Origin: Psychroserpens luteus
GTDB lineage: Bacteria; Bacteroidota; Bacteroidia; Flavobacteriales; Flavobacteriaceae
DNA length: 64,000 nt
Assembly (NCBI RefSeq): GCF_015319355.1
Contig: NZ_JADILU010000005.1
Span: 124,001 to 188,000, forward strand
Reading direction: 5' to 3'
The stretch's first letter is position 1, and every line of letters begins with the position of its first letter. Both the position numbers and the translations under genes were made by a program. A model generated the notes under the pieces. That model was given only the letters and a program-made list of their open reading frames with translations, made no database searches and was not told the DNA's origin. Of this stretch, positions 43,984-53,716 are shown in pieces.

Positions 43984-46900
43984 ATGTCTTCTAATTTACT
44001 CAATGCTTGTTTTACCGATTTGATTTGTTCAAAAGTTAATAGTAAACGTAATCCGTTTCTGGTTTGCTTCTCTTTCATTTTACATTCACGAGGATGTGTT
44101 TGCACATATTGGAGCACCTTTGTAAAATAAGCACTCTGATAAAATGCACTCTTTTGATCGTTTATAAAATAACCTACAAAACGACCTTTTTTCATAATGA
44201 TTTTCTCTAGTCCTATTTTAGTTGCAATCCATTTTATACGTACACTATTCAATAAATCCACCACTTGAATTGGTAATTCGCCAAAGCGATCTATAATTTC
44301 AGATTCAAATTTTTGAAGTTCTTCTTCGTTTTTAAATGTGTTTAGTTTGGTGTATAAATTTAAACGTTCGGTAATATTATTAACATAATCATCTGGAAAG
44401 AGTAATTCAAAATCAGTATCAATCGTGATATCTTTAACGTATTCTTTTTCTTTTCCGTCGTCTGGATAAAGATCCTTAAACTCGTTGTCTTTGAGCTCTT
44501 CTATAGCTTCATTGAGAATTTTTTGATAGGTATCAAACCCAATATCATTTATAAATCCGCTTTGTTCACCACCTAATAAATCTCCAGCACCTCGAATTTC
44601 AAGATCTTTCATGGCAATATTAAAACCACTACCCAACTCAGTAAATTGCTCTAATGCTGTGATACGTTTTCTAGCATCATTGGTCATCGCAGAATACTCT
44701 GGCGTAATAAAATAACAGAATGCTTTTTTATTACTTCGACCTACTCTTCCTCGCATTTGATGTAAATCACTTAATCCAAAGTTATTGGCATTATTAATGA
44801 AAATTGTATTTGCATTTGGTACATCTAATCCACTTTCTACAATGGTTGTACTTACCAAAACATCAAACTCACCATTCATAAAAGCGAGCATTAGTGATTC
44901 TAATTTTTTACCATCTAATTGTCCGTGACCAATCCCAATTTTAGCATCAGGCACTAAACGCTGAATCATACCAGCAACTTCTTTGATATTCTCAATACGG
45001 TTATGGATAAAAAACACTTGTCCACCACGTTGAATCTCATAAGTCACCGCATCTCTAATAGTTTCTTCTCCAAAACGAATCACATGACTTTCAATAGGAT
45101 AACGATTTGGAGGTGCTGTATTAATAACAGATAAATCTCGTGCTGCCATCAAGCTAAACTGCAAGGTTCTAGGAATTGGCGTAGCAGTCAAAGTCAATAC
45201 ATCTACATTATCTTTTAATGTTTTCAATTTCTCTTTTACCGCAACTCCAAATTTTTGTTCTTCATCAACAATGAGCAACCCAAGATCATTAAACTTTACA
45301 TTTTTATTGACCAATTGATGCGTTCCAATAATAATATCAACGTGACCTTTCTCTAATTTTTCAAGAGTTTCTCGTTTTTCTTTTGCAGTTCTAAAACGGT
45401 TTAAATAATCAACGGTTACAGGGAAATCTTTAAGACGTTCAGTAAATGTTTTATGATGTTGATATGCTAAAATAGTGGTTGGCACTAAAATAGCAACCTG
45501 TTTCCCATTATCAACAGCTTTAAACGCAGCTCTAACCGCAACTTCTGTTTTACCAAAACCTACATCACCACAAACGAGACGATCCATTGGTCTTTCACTT
45601 TCCATATCTGCTTTGATATCTGCAGTAGAAGTGATTTGATCTGGAGTATCTTCATAAATAAAAGATGCTTCTAGCTCATGCTGTAGATAACTATCTGGCT
45701 TATACTGATAACCTTTTTCTAATTTACGTTTTGCATATACTTGTATCAAATTGAAAGCAATCTCCTTTACTCTCGATTTTGTTTTCTGTTTAAGGGTTTT
45801 CCAAGCTTTACTTCCTAATTTATATATTTTAGGAGGTTTCCCATCCTTACCATTAAATTTGGTGATTTTATGAAGTGAGTGAATACTTAAATACAGCACA
45901 TCACGCTCTCCATAAACTAATTTTATAGCCTCTTGTTTTTTACCTTCTACATCAATTTTTTGGAGTCCGCCAAACTTTCCAATTCCATGATCTATATGTG
46001 TAACGTAATCACCTATATCAAGTTTTGTTAATTCCTTTAAAGTAATCGCTTGTTTTTTAGCATAGCCATTTTTAAGTTGGAATTTATGGTAACGTTCAAA
46101 AATTTGATGATCTGTATAACATGTTATTTTTTGATCGTGATCTACAAATCCTTGGTATAATGAGAGCACAATAGTTTTGTAATGCACATTTTGTTCTACA
46201 TCATCAAAAATATCATGAAAACGTTTGGCTTGCTGCTCACTTACACAAGCAATATAATTGGTATATCCTCTATCGTGATGCAAGTTTAGGTCTTCAATTA
46301 ATAAATTGAACTGTTTATTGAAAGACGGTTGAGGTGTCGTATTAAATTCTATTTTTTCTTCGGAAAATAGACTCATTGTACCAAACTCAACTAAACTAAA
46401 CTCCAGTAATTGACGTTTCAATTCTTCAGAATTACAAAAGAGTTCTTCTGGTGAAGCGTGTTTAATTTCCGAAGACAGATTTTTAAATGCGTCTTCTGCT
46501 TTTCCGAAGAAATCATCAATTCTAGAAAATAGAAGATCAGTGTTTTTTGAAAAAACTACTGTCTTTTGGGCAATGTATTTTAGAAAACTCTGTCTGTTTT
46601 CATCTAAAAATTTATTGGCAACATTTGGAATGATGCCTATCTTTTTAATCTGTTCTGTTGAGAGTTGCGTTTCGACATCAAAAGTTCTAATACTATCTAC
46701 ATCATCACCAAAAAACTCGATACGATAAGGCTCGTCGTGTGAGAATGAAAACACATCTACGATTCCTCCACGAACCGAAAACTCTCCAGGTTCGGTCACA
46801 AAATCTACACGTTTAAATTTGTATTCAAACAAAACTTCGTTCACAAAATCTAAAGATAATTCATCTCCAACTGCAATCTTCAAGGTGTTCTTTTCCAACT

Positions 46901-47309
46901 CTCTACGCGTGACTACTTTTTCAAAAAGCGCATCTGGATAAGTAACAATTACCGCAGGTTTTTTGCGTGAATTGATTCGGTTTAAAACCTCAGCTCTTAG
47001 GAGTACATTTGCATTATCGGTTTGTTCAATTTGATAAGGTCTACGATAACTTCCTGGATAAAAAAGCACATCTTTATCACTAAGTAATGCTTCTAAATCA
47101 TTGAGGTAAAAAGCTGCTTCTTCTTTATCATTAAAAATGAGTAGAAATGGAAGCTCTGCAGATTTAAAACATTCACTTAAAACAAGCGATAATGATGACC
47201 CAACAAGACCTTTAAGGTGTACTTTATTTTGAGAATTGGCAATGGCAGTGCGCAGATTTTGCATTTGCAAAGACTGTGCATACGTTAGCGAGAGAGTGGA
47301 TTTACTCAA
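43980..47309 (-). CDS. mfd: Transcription-repair coupling factor
   Basis: 1109 residues, near the usual length. It frees RNA polymerase stalled at DNA damage and recruits UvrA. UvrB-like N-terminal domains (with LFYPGSYRRPYQIEQ and PGEFSVRGGIVDVFSF), polymerase-interaction domain (IGDYVTHIDHGIGKFGGLQK), translocase with Walker A GDVGFGKTEVAVRA, DEEQ box IVDEEQKFGV, TATPIPRTL and Q-R-x-GR-x-GR (QMRGRVGRSNKKAFCY), then the TRCF C-terminal domain. Three copies of the CTTCGGAA motif lie inside it, more than in any other gene here. Confidence 0.97.
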   Translation of the reverse strand: MSKSTLSLTYAQSLQMQNLRTAIANSQNKVHLKGLVGSSLSLVLSECFKSAELPFLLIFNDKEEAAFYLNDLEALLSDKDVLFYPGSYRRPYQIEQTDNANVLLRAEVLNRINSRKKPAVIVTYPDALFEKVVTRRELEKNTLKIAVGDELSLDFVNEVLFEYKFKRVDFVTEPGEFSVRGGIVDVFSFSHDEPYRIEFFGDDVDSIRTFDVETQLSTEQIKKIGIIPNVANKFLDENRQSFLKYIAQKTVVFSKNTDLLFSRIDDFFGKAEDAFKNLSSEIKHASPEELFCNSEELKRQLLEFSLVEFGTMSLFSEEKIEFNTTPQPSFNKQFNLLIEDLNLHHDRGYTNYIACVSEQQAKRFHDIFDDVEQNVHYKTIVLSLYQGFVDHDQKITCYTDHQIFERYHKFQLKNGYAKKQAITLKELTKLDIGDYVTHIDHGIGKFGGLQKIDVEGKKQEAIKLVYGERDVLYLSIHSLHKITKFNGKDGKPPKIYKLGSKAWKTLKQKTKSRVKEIAFNLIQVYAKRKLEKGYQYKPDSYLQHELEASFIYEDTPDQITSTADIKADMESERPMDRLVCGDVGFGKTEVAVRAAFKAVDNGKQVAILVPTTILAYQHHKTFTERLKDFPVTVDYLNRFRTAKEKRETLEKLEKGHVDIIIGTHQLVNKNVKFNDLGLLIVDEEQKFGVAVKEKLKTLKDNVDVLTLTATPIPRTLQFSLMAARDLSVINTAPPNRYPIESHVIRFGEETIRDAVTYEIQRGGQVFFIHNRIENIKEVAGMIQRLVPDAKIGIGHGQLDGKKLESLMLAFMNGEFDVLVSTTIVESGLDVPNANTIFINNANNFGLSDLHQMRGRVGRSNKKAFCYFITPEYSAMTNDARKRITALEQFTELGSGFNIAMKDLEIRGAGDLLGGEQSGFINDIGFDTYQKILNEAIEELKDNEFKDLYPDDGKEKEYVKDITIDTDFELLFPDDYVNNITERLNLYTKLNTFKNEEELQKFESEIIDRFGELPIQVVDLLNSVRIKWIATKIGLEKIIMKKGRFVGYFINDQKSAFYQSAYFTKVLQYVQTHPRECKMKEKQTRNGLRLLLTFEQIKSVKQALSKLEDI

Positions 47310-47325
47310 GACATTTTATTTTACA

Positions 47326-47333
47326 CAAAGATA
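47326..47333 (-). promoter_or_regulatory. -7 element of mfd
   Basis: Minus strand TATCTTTG, 16 bases before the ATG at 47307-47309. Confidence 0.55.
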
Positions 47334-47354
47334 AATTTTTTGTTTTAGTTACTA

Positions 47355-47385
47355 TTGTTAAAATGTATTAATAAAACTATCTTTG
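47355..47385 (+). promoter_or_regulatory. Promoter of the TerB-like gene
   Basis: TTG (47355-47357), 20 bases, TATCTTTG (47378-47385), 21 bases before the ATG at 47407. Confidence 0.55.
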
Positions 47386-47406
47386 TGCCACTTTAAAAAA
47401 AAATAT

Positions 47407-47838
47407 ATGTCATTTTCAGATTTATTTGATAGCGGATTTAAAAAAAGAAATGAAGACCACTTTGCAGCAATTGTTAGAGTTGCTATGGATGATGGTATCA
47501 TTACAGAAGAAGAAAAAGCGTTTTTAGACCGTTTGGCTAGACGTTTAGATATAGGTGAAAATGATTATACTACTATTTTAAAAGATTACAAATCACACCC
47601 TATCAATCCACCAACATCTTATGATAACCGTTTGGAGCGTTTGTATGATTTATCACGTATGGTTTATGTAGATCATATTAAAGGAGATCATGAAGAGATC
47701 GTATTGCGTAAAATCGCTGTAGGTTTAGGGTTTTCTTCAGAAAACGTAAAATACGTTGTTGATAAAGCCTTAACTTTGGTAAGTAATGGTGTGGATTTAG
47801 ACACATTTACTGAAGAGATTAAAACGATGAATAGGTAA
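47407..47838 (+). CDS. TerB-like acidic metal-binding domain protein
   Basis: 143 residues from ATG 47407 (MSFSDLFDSGFKKRNEDHFA). An earlier start at 47383 falls inside the promoter and is rejected. AAIVRVAMDDGIITEEEKAF and LDRLARRLDIGEND have the acidic loop and helical pattern of the TerB/DjlA N-terminal family. Soluble. It is divergent from mfd. Role unknown; some relatives act in tellurite resistance or membrane-stress response. Confidence 0.82.
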   Translation: MSFSDLFDSGFKKRNEDHFAAIVRVAMDDGIITEEEKAFLDRLARRLDIGENDYTTILKDYKSHPINPPTSYDNRLERLYDLSRMVYVDHIKGDHEEIVLRKIAVGLGFSSENVKYVVDKALTLVSNGVDLDTFTEEIKTMNR

Positions 47839-47882
47839 TAATTCATTTTACATTCTGAAAGTTTTCAGAATAAGAACATAAT

Positions 47883-47913
47883 AAAAAAGCCACTTTTGAA
47901 GTGGCTTTTTTTT
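47883..47913. terminator. Bidirectional terminator between TerB-like gene and fbp
   Basis: AAAAAAGCCACTT, loop TTG, AAGTGGCTTTTTTTT. Perfect stem with T runs on both strands. Confidence 0.9.
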
Positions 47914-47938
47914 ATGAAATGAATTTTAATTTTATGTT

Positions 47939-48943
47939 TTAAGCATTACGCATAAACTCCTCAGCTTTTTCTACCATATTTTTACTTCCGCAGATAAAAG
48001 GAACACGTTGATGAAGTTCAGTTGGTTTGATATCCATAATTCTTGTAAAACCATCACTTGCCTTACCATGAGCTTGCTCTGCTATAAATGCCATTGGATT
48101 ACATTCGTAAAGGAGACGTAATTTTCCGTTAGAATTCGTAGAACTTTTTGGATATAAATAAATACCTCCTTTAATCATGTTTCTATGAACATCTGAAACT
48201 AAAGACCCAATATAACGACTCGTGTATGGACGATCACCTTCTTCTTGCTGGCAATATTTGATATAGTTTTTTATCCCTTGCGGAAAGTGGATATAATTAC
48301 CTTCATTGACTGAATAGATCTTACCGTCTTCAGGAAAACGCATATCTGGATGTGATAAATAAAAGGTTCCAATTGCTGGATTTAAGGTAAAACCATTGAC
48401 ACCATCTCCTGTAGTGTAAACAATCATAGTTGATGTACCATAAACGACATAACCTGCTGCAACTTGCTGATTTCCTTTTTGAAGAAAATCATCAATAGTT
48501 ACAGGAGTACCTACTGGAGTAACGCGTCTGTAAATAGAAAAAATGGTCCCAACAGAAACATTCACATCAATATTTGACGAACCATCTAAAGGATCAATCA
48601 ACACCACATATTTATTTTGATTATTCTCATCTTGGCTATTAATAGCAATAAAGTCATCTTCTTCTTCACTCGCAATTCCGCAGACAATATTACGCTTGGT
48701 CATCGTTTGGATAAACTTATCGTTAGCGTAAACATCTAGTTTTTGCTGATCTTCACCTTGAATATTTGTATCACCTGCAGCACCAATAATATCAACAAGA
48801 CCTGCTTTATTGACTTCATGATTAACTACTTTTGCAGCCAAACGAATTGAATTTATAAGTCGGGATAATTCTCCAGAAGTATATTTAAAAGACGATTGAT
48901 TTTCAATTATAAATTCTCCTAATGTTTGATTTTTTCGAGACAT
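47939..48943 (-). CDS. fbp: Fructose-1,6-bisphosphatase class 1
   Basis: Gluconeogenic enzyme. 334 residues from the ATG at 48941-48943 ([16 protein letters not shown]), the usual N-terminus; the longer frame to 48985 adds an unconserved stretch. Metal-binding motifs are ASEEEDDF and [20 protein letters not shown], and the substrate site includes [20 protein letters not shown]. Monocistronic, divergent from the GNAT gene. Confidence 0.96.
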   Translation of the reverse strand: MSRKNQTLGEFIIENQSSFKYTSGELSRLINSIRLAAKVVNHEVNKAGLVDIIGAAGDTNIQGEDQQKLDVYANDKFIQTMTKRNIVCGIASEEEDDFIAINSQDENNQNKYVVLIDPLDGSSNIDVNVSVGTIFSIYRRVTPVGTPVTIDDFLQKGNQQVAAGYVVYGTSTMIVYTTGDGVNGFTLNPAIGTFYLSHPDMRFPEDGKIYSVNEGNYIHFPQGIKNYIKYCQQEEGDRPYTSRYIGSLVSDVHRNMIKGGIYLYPKSSTNSNGKLRLLYECNPMAFIAEQAHGKASDGFTRIMDIKPTELHQRVPFICGSKNMVEKAEEFMRNA

Positions 48944-49035
48944 GTAGTGTTGTTGTTTTTGCAAATATCTTATTTTTTTGTTCAACTACAACGTTTTCGA
49001 GTGATTATTGTATCATTAAATAACTTAGTTTAAAC

Positions 49036-49043
49036 TATATTTG
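49036..49043 (+). promoter_or_regulatory. -7 element of the GNAT-aspartate kinase operon
   Basis: TATATTTG, 14 bases before the ATG at 49058. Confidence 0.55.
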
Positions 49044-49057
49044 GCTAAAGAAAAATT

Positions 49058-49537
49058 ATGAATTTCACCATTCGTGAAGCCACAAAAAATGATATGCCTA
49101 GAGTACTAGAACTCATCATTGAATTGGCTGTTTTTGAGAAAGAACCTAATGCTGTTGAAGTAACGGTAGAAGATTTGCAAAAAGGTGCTTTTGAAAATCC
49201 AAAACAATTTACTTGTTTTGTAGCTGAACTCGAAGGCGTCGTAGAAGGTATCGCTTTAGTTTACAATCGTTTCTCAACATGGAAAGGTTCTATTTTACAT
49301 CTAGAAGATTTGATTGTAAGTCAAAACAAAAGAGGAACAGGTTTAGGCACAGCACTTTTAGATGAGGTTGTAAAATATGGTCATAGTTTAGGTGTTAAAC
49401 GCATAAGCTGGGAAGTTATTGATTGGAATGAACCTGCTATTAATTTTTACGAAAAGAAAGGTGCAGATGTTAAACGCGACTGGGATGTTGTGCATCTCAA
49501 TGAAGATGCTATAAAAAATTATATATCAAATATTTAA
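49058..49537 (+). CDS. GNAT family N-acetyltransferase
   Basis: 159 residues. The acetyl-CoA-binding motif A is DLIVSQNKRGTGLGTALLDE (R/Q-x-x-G-x-G/A as RGTGLG). SWEVIDWNEPAINFYEKKGA is the motif of the spermidine acetyltransferase-like subgroup. The substrate is unknown. It is followed after 1 base by aspartate kinase and shares its transcript. Confidence 0.9.
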   Translation: MNFTIREATKNDMPRVLELIIELAVFEKEPNAVEVTVEDLQKGAFENPKQFTCFVAELEGVVEGIALVYNRFSTWKGSILHLEDLIVSQNKRGTGLGTALLDEVVKYGHSLGVKRISWEVIDWNEPAINFYEKKGADVKRDWDVVHLNEDAIKNYISNI

Positions 49538-49538
49538 A

Positions 49539-50789
49539 ATGCAAGTATTTAAATTTGGAGGAGCTTCAGTAAAAAATGCCGAAGGTGTAAAAAATCTCGC
49601 TCGAGTACTACAAGAAGTAGGTTATGAAAACACATTAGTTATTGTATCTGCAATGGGCAAAATGACTAATGCTATGGAGTTAGTGATTAAAAACTATTTT
49701 GAGAATAAAGAGGAGCTTCAGAGTTCTATTCAAGAAGTTAAAATGTTCCATAATGAGATTCTACTAGACCTTTTTGAAAACACACAACACCCAGTATTTA
49801 AAAAAGTCTCTTCAATTTTTCAAGATTTAGAAGGTTTTTTTCTTCGGAATAAATCACCAGACTATAATTTTGTTTACGATCAAGTGATTGGTTTTGGAGA
49901 ACTAACTTCTACCACAATTATAAGTGCTTACCTTAATGAGATTGGATTAAAAAATAATTGGTTAGATGTACGTGAATTTATTAAAACAGATGATTTTTAT
50001 CGTAGATCTAATGTAGATTGGGAACAAACCCAAACCAATATAAAAACCAACTTTGATACTACTATTCTTAATGTTACTCAAGGTTTTTTAGGTAGTAATG
50101 CCAATAATTTCACAACAACCTTAGGACGTGAAGGAAGTGATTATACAGCAGCAATTTTTGCATACTGTTTAAATGCTGAAAGCGTTACCATTTGGAAAGA
50201 TGTACCAGGTGTTTTAAATGCAGATCCTCGTTATTTTGAAAATGCTCAATTACTAAATAATATTTCATATAGAGAAGCTATAGAATTAGCTTTTTATGGT
50301 GCTTCTGTAATTCACCCAAAAACGCTACAACCATTACAACAAAAGGAAATCCCTTTGTTTGTAAAATCATTTTTAAACCCGAAGAATGCAGGAACACGCG
50401 TTGGAAAAGGTGTTGGAATAGAACCAAACGTACCTTGTTATATCGTAAAAAAGAATCAAGTGTTGATCTCTTTATCATCATTAGATTTTAGTTATATCGT
50501 TGAAGAAAATATTAGTGAAATCTTCAAATTATTTCATCTATATAAAATGAAGGTTGATGTGATTCAAAATTCTGCAATTAGTTTTTCGGTATGTTTTGAG
50601 AATACATATGATAATTTAGAACGCTTACTTCAGCATCTAAAAGCAAAATTTAAAGTAACAATAAACGATAATGTCAGTCTATATACTGTGAGACATTATA
50701 ATGAGCAGGCGATTGCTTCCGTAGAAAAAGACAAACAACTACTACTAAAACAGTTAACTCATGAAACAATTCAAATAGTAACTCAATAA
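49539..50789 (+). CDS. Aspartate kinase, monofunctional
   Basis: 416 residues. N-terminal kinase domain with VFKFGGASVKNAEG and TTLGREGSDYTAAIFAYCLN, which bind ATP and aspartate, and a shorter C-terminal ACT region (about 305-400). This enzyme starts the lysine, threonine and methionine pathway. The regulatory part is shorter than in the classical lysine-sensitive form, so feedback control may be weak. No homoserine dehydrogenase is fused. Confidence 0.93.
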   Translation: MQVFKFGGASVKNAEGVKNLARVLQEVGYENTLVIVSAMGKMTNAMELVIKNYFENKEELQSSIQEVKMFHNEILLDLFENTQHPVFKKVSSIFQDLEGFFLRNKSPDYNFVYDQVIGFGELTSTTIISAYLNEIGLKNNWLDVREFIKTDDFYRRSNVDWEQTQTNIKTNFDTTILNVTQGFLGSNANNFTTTLGREGSDYTAAIFAYCLNAESVTIWKDVPGVLNADPRYFENAQLLNNISYREAIELAFYGASVIHPKTLQPLQQKEIPLFVKSFLNPKNAGTRVGKGVGIEPNVPCYIVKKNQVLISLSSLDFSYIVEENISEIFKLFHLYKMKVDVIQNSAISFSVCFENTYDNLERLLQHLKAKFKVTINDNVSLYTVRHYNEQAIASVEKDKQLLLKQLTHETIQIVTQ

Positions 50790-50825
50790 AGAATTTACTA
50801 TTTTTACCATTACTACCAATCATAT

Positions 50826-52658
50826 ATGACAAAAAAACAAGATACAGGATTAGTTACCCCAAAAGAGGTTGCAAAAGCTATAAATGCTGATAAGTATGGC
50901 TTTGTAGGCACGTTCGCTGGGTGGTTACTAATGAAGGTCTTAAAAATATCTACAATCAATAGGTTTTATAAACGTAATAAGCATTTGAGAGATGGTGAAT
51001 TTTTGGATGCAATTTTGGAAGATTTTCAAATAAAATTCGAAATTCCTGAAGAAGATTTAAAACGTCTCCCAAAAGATGGTGCTTATATTACGGTTTCTAA
51101 TCATCCGCTTGGTGGGATTGACGGAATTCTACTACTCAAATTAATGATTGAGCAACGGAAAGATTTTAAGATTATAGCCAACTTTTTATTACATAGAATT
51201 GAGCCTTTAAAACCTTATATCATGCCTGTTAATCCATTTGAAGACAGGAAAGATGTAAAATCAAGTATTGCTGGTTTTAAAAATGCGATTTTACACTTAA
51301 GAGATGGTCATCCATTAGGTGTATTTCCTGCTGGAGAAGTGTCTACTTATAAAGATGGAAAACTCGTGGTTGATAAACCATGGGAAGAAGCTGCCATGAA
51401 ATTAATACAAAAGGCAGAAGTTCCTGTTGTACCTATTTATTTTCATGCTAAAAACAGTAAGTTATTTTATAAACTGTCTAAAATTAGTGATACGTTTAGA
51501 ACTGCAAAGTTACCTTCGGAAGTGCTTACTCAAAAAAACAGAGTTATTAAGGTTAGGATTGGTCGTGCTATTTCTGTCAATGATCAAAAGGAACATAAGA
51601 CTTTATCAGATTTTTCAGATTTCATAAGACGTAAAACCTATATATTATCTAATTCATTTGAAGATAAACCTAAAATTTTAGACAATTTATCTAACACATT
51701 AAAGCCACCTGCTAAACCGCCAAAACGTATTGTTGGATCTGTAAGTACAGAAAAAATGGCAGCCGAAGTAGAAGCTTTAAAAGAAGGAAACTTTAGACTG
51801 CTTGAAAGTAAAAATTACGAGGTCTATTTAACCGAAGCTAAACTCATCCCAAACATACTACATGAAATTGGTCGTTTGCGAGAAATTACGTTTAGAGAAA
51901 TTGGTGAAGGTACAAACGAAGCTATTGATTTAGATAGTTTTGACACCTACTATCATCACATGTTTTTATGGGATACAGAAACTAAAAAAATTGCTGGAGC
52001 CTATAGAATGGGCTTAGGTTCTAAAATTTTTGAACGTTATGGTATTGATGGTTTTTACCTACAAGATCTATTTAGATTTGAACCAGAGCTGTATAAAATG
52101 ATGAGCGAATCTATAGAAATGGGTCGTGCATTTATAATTAAAGAATATCAACAAAAACCAATGCCTTTATTTTTACTTTGGAAAGGTATTGTACACACCA
52201 CATTACGTCATCCAGAACATAAATATTTAATTGGAGGTGTAAGTATTAGTGATCAGTTTTCAAATTTCTCAAAATCATTGATGATTGAGTTTATGAAATC
52301 TCATTATTACGATCCTTATGTCGCTCAATATGTTCACCCTAAAAAAGAATTTAAGGTTAAACTTAAAGATGCTGATAAAGATTTCGTTTTTGATGAAACT
52401 GAAGCCGATTTAAACAAGTTTGACAAAATTATTGACGAGATAGAACCAGGAGCATTGCGCTTGCCAGTACTTCTAAAGAAATACATCAAACAAAACGCAA
52501 GACTTGTTGCTTTTAACGTGGATCCTTTGTTCAATAACTCTGTAGATGGATTGATGTATATCAAAATTGCAGACTTGCCAGAAAGCACTGTAAAACCTGT
52601 AATGGAGGAGTTTCAAGCTGAGTTGGAGCGTAAATTCTCGAATAATAATGATGAATAG
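50826..52658 (+). CDS. olsF: Bifunctional acyltransferase, OlsF-like (PlsC plus GNAT-like domains)
   Basis: 610 residues in two halves. The N-terminal half (about 60-280) is a PlsC-type acyltransferase with YITVSNHPLGGIDGILLLK (NH-x4-D) and GVFPAGEVS. The C-terminal half (about 320-540) is GNAT-like with REITFREIGEGTNEAIDLDS, IAGAYRMGLG and SESIEMGRAFI, as in OlsB. This OlsA+OlsB fusion matches OlsF, described in Flavobacterium johnsoniae as making ornithine lipid from ornithine in two steps. The order of domains fits OlsF. The gene overlaps the following one by 11 bases. Confidence 0.82.
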   Translation: MTKKQDTGLVTPKEVAKAINADKYGFVGTFAGWLLMKVLKISTINRFYKRNKHLRDGEFLDAILEDFQIKFEIPEEDLKRLPKDGAYITVSNHPLGGIDGILLLKLMIEQRKDFKIIANFLLHRIEPLKPYIMPVNPFEDRKDVKSSIAGFKNAILHLRDGHPLGVFPAGEVSTYKDGKLVVDKPWEEAAMKLIQKAEVPVVPIYFHAKNSKLFYKLSKISDTFRTAKLPSEVLTQKNRVIKVRIGRAISVNDQKEHKTLSDFSDFIRRKTYILSNSFEDKPKILDNLSNTLKPPAKPPKRIVGSVSTEKMAAEVEALKEGNFRLLESKNYEVYLTEAKLIPNILHEIGRLREITFREIGEGTNEAIDLDSFDTYYHHMFLWDTETKKIAGAYRMGLGSKIFERYGIDGFYLQDLFRFEPELYKMMSESIEMGRAFIIKEYQQKPMPLFLLWKGIVHTTLRHPEHKYLIGGVSISDQFSNFSKSLMIEFMKSHYYDPYVAQYVHPKKEFKVKLKDADKDFVFDETEADLNKFDKIIDEIEPGALRLPVLLKKYIKQNARLVAFNVDPLFNNSVDGLMYIKIADLPESTVKPVMEEFQAELERKFSNNNDE

Positions 52659-53646
52659 ATTACTATCATTTATTCTTTTTTTATTTATTTCAATTTCACA
52701 TTCTCAAACATTTACTGGAACTGTTTTAGATTTAGTTACAAATGAACCTTTAGAATCTGTTAGTGTATACTTTGATAATACGACTATAGGGACCTCAACA
52801 AATAACAAAGGGGAATTTTCTATTGATTACACAGAGGCTATACAATCTAATTTGGTTATCTCATTTTTGGGTTATGAAAAAGTTTTCATTGTTGACTATC
52901 GTAGCCAAAATGACGTTAAAATTTTATTGAAAGAATCTGTAAACGAATTAGATGTCATTGTTATTGATGCAGATGATGGCATGACAAGAGCGTTAAAGAT
53001 GAAGAAATTTAAACAAGAATTTCTAGGCAAATCTGAAAACGGGAAATCCTGTAAAATTCTTAATGAAAAAGATATAAAATTACGTTATAATAAGCGTGAT
53101 AAAACAATAACTGCTTGGTCCAATACACCTATTTTAGTCAAAAATAAAAATCTACAATACGAGATTAGTTTTGAAATTATTGATTTTGAAATGACATTAG
53201 GAAATTGGGGAGTTTCATCTGTTGTTTATTCTGGAACTTCATTTTTTAAAGATTTAGATAAAAAGCAAAAAAAGCGGATTACCAAAAACAGACTAAATAC
53301 TTATAAAGGCTCTGTTCAACATTTTATTAGAGCTTTATATAATCAACAATTAAAAGAAGAAGGTTATATTTTTGGTGTTAAAGGATTTGTCGTCAATCCT
53401 TATAACTATTTTAGTCTTTCTACAGTAGATGACTACGGTTGCAAAACAATCACACTAAAAGAGAAACTTGATATTTTTTACAAAGGCACTATTGAATCTA
53501 TTATTCAAACATCAATTAGCGAATTCAAAATAGATCAATACGGAAATTATGCTCCAATAGAAAATGTCCTTTTTGGTGGCAACATGGGAAGCCAACGTGT
53601 TGGTGATTCTTTGCCATTAGATTATGGATTAGATAATATTGATTAA
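52648..53646 (+). CDS. Carboxypeptidase-like regulatory domain protein, secreted
   Basis: 332 residues. The signal peptide (MMNRLLSFILFLFISISHSQ) precedes a carboxypeptidase-like regulatory domain (about 20-95, TGTVLDLVTNEPLESVSVYF). The rest has no recognised family and is rich in Lys and Tyr. It starts 11 bases inside the olsF gene, so it is translationally coupled to it. It ends at the terminator 53644-53685. Role unknown, possibly at the outer membrane. Confidence 0.78.
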   Translation: MMNRLLSFILFLFISISHSQTFTGTVLDLVTNEPLESVSVYFDNTTIGTSTNNKGEFSIDYTEAIQSNLVISFLGYEKVFIVDYRSQNDVKILLKESVNELDVIVIDADDGMTRALKMKKFKQEFLGKSENGKSCKILNEKDIKLRYNKRDKTITAWSNTPILVKNKNLQYEISFEIIDFEMTLGNWGVSSVVYSGTSFFKDLDKKQKKRITKNRLNTYKGSVQHFIRALYNQQLKEEGYIFGVKGFVVNPYNYFSLSTVDDYGCKTITLKEKLDIFYKGTIESIIQTSISEFKIDQYGNYAPIENVLFGGNMGSQRVGDSLPLDYGLDNID

Positions 53647-53685
53647 AAAAAGCCAGAACAAATAAATGTTCTAGCTTTTTTTTTT
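53644..53685. terminator. Terminator after the carboxypeptidase-domain gene
   Basis: AGCCAGAACA, loop, TGTTCTAGCT with one mismatch, flanked by A and T runs on both sides, so it can also serve the converging gene at 53717. Confidence 0.75.
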
Positions 53686-53716
53686 AAATCTATCAACCTC
53701 TTTCAGGAAGATTTAA

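Noticed and set aside
52334-52588. 84-codon frame antisense to the olsF-like gene
   Set aside because: No start signal and entirely opposite a clear coding region.
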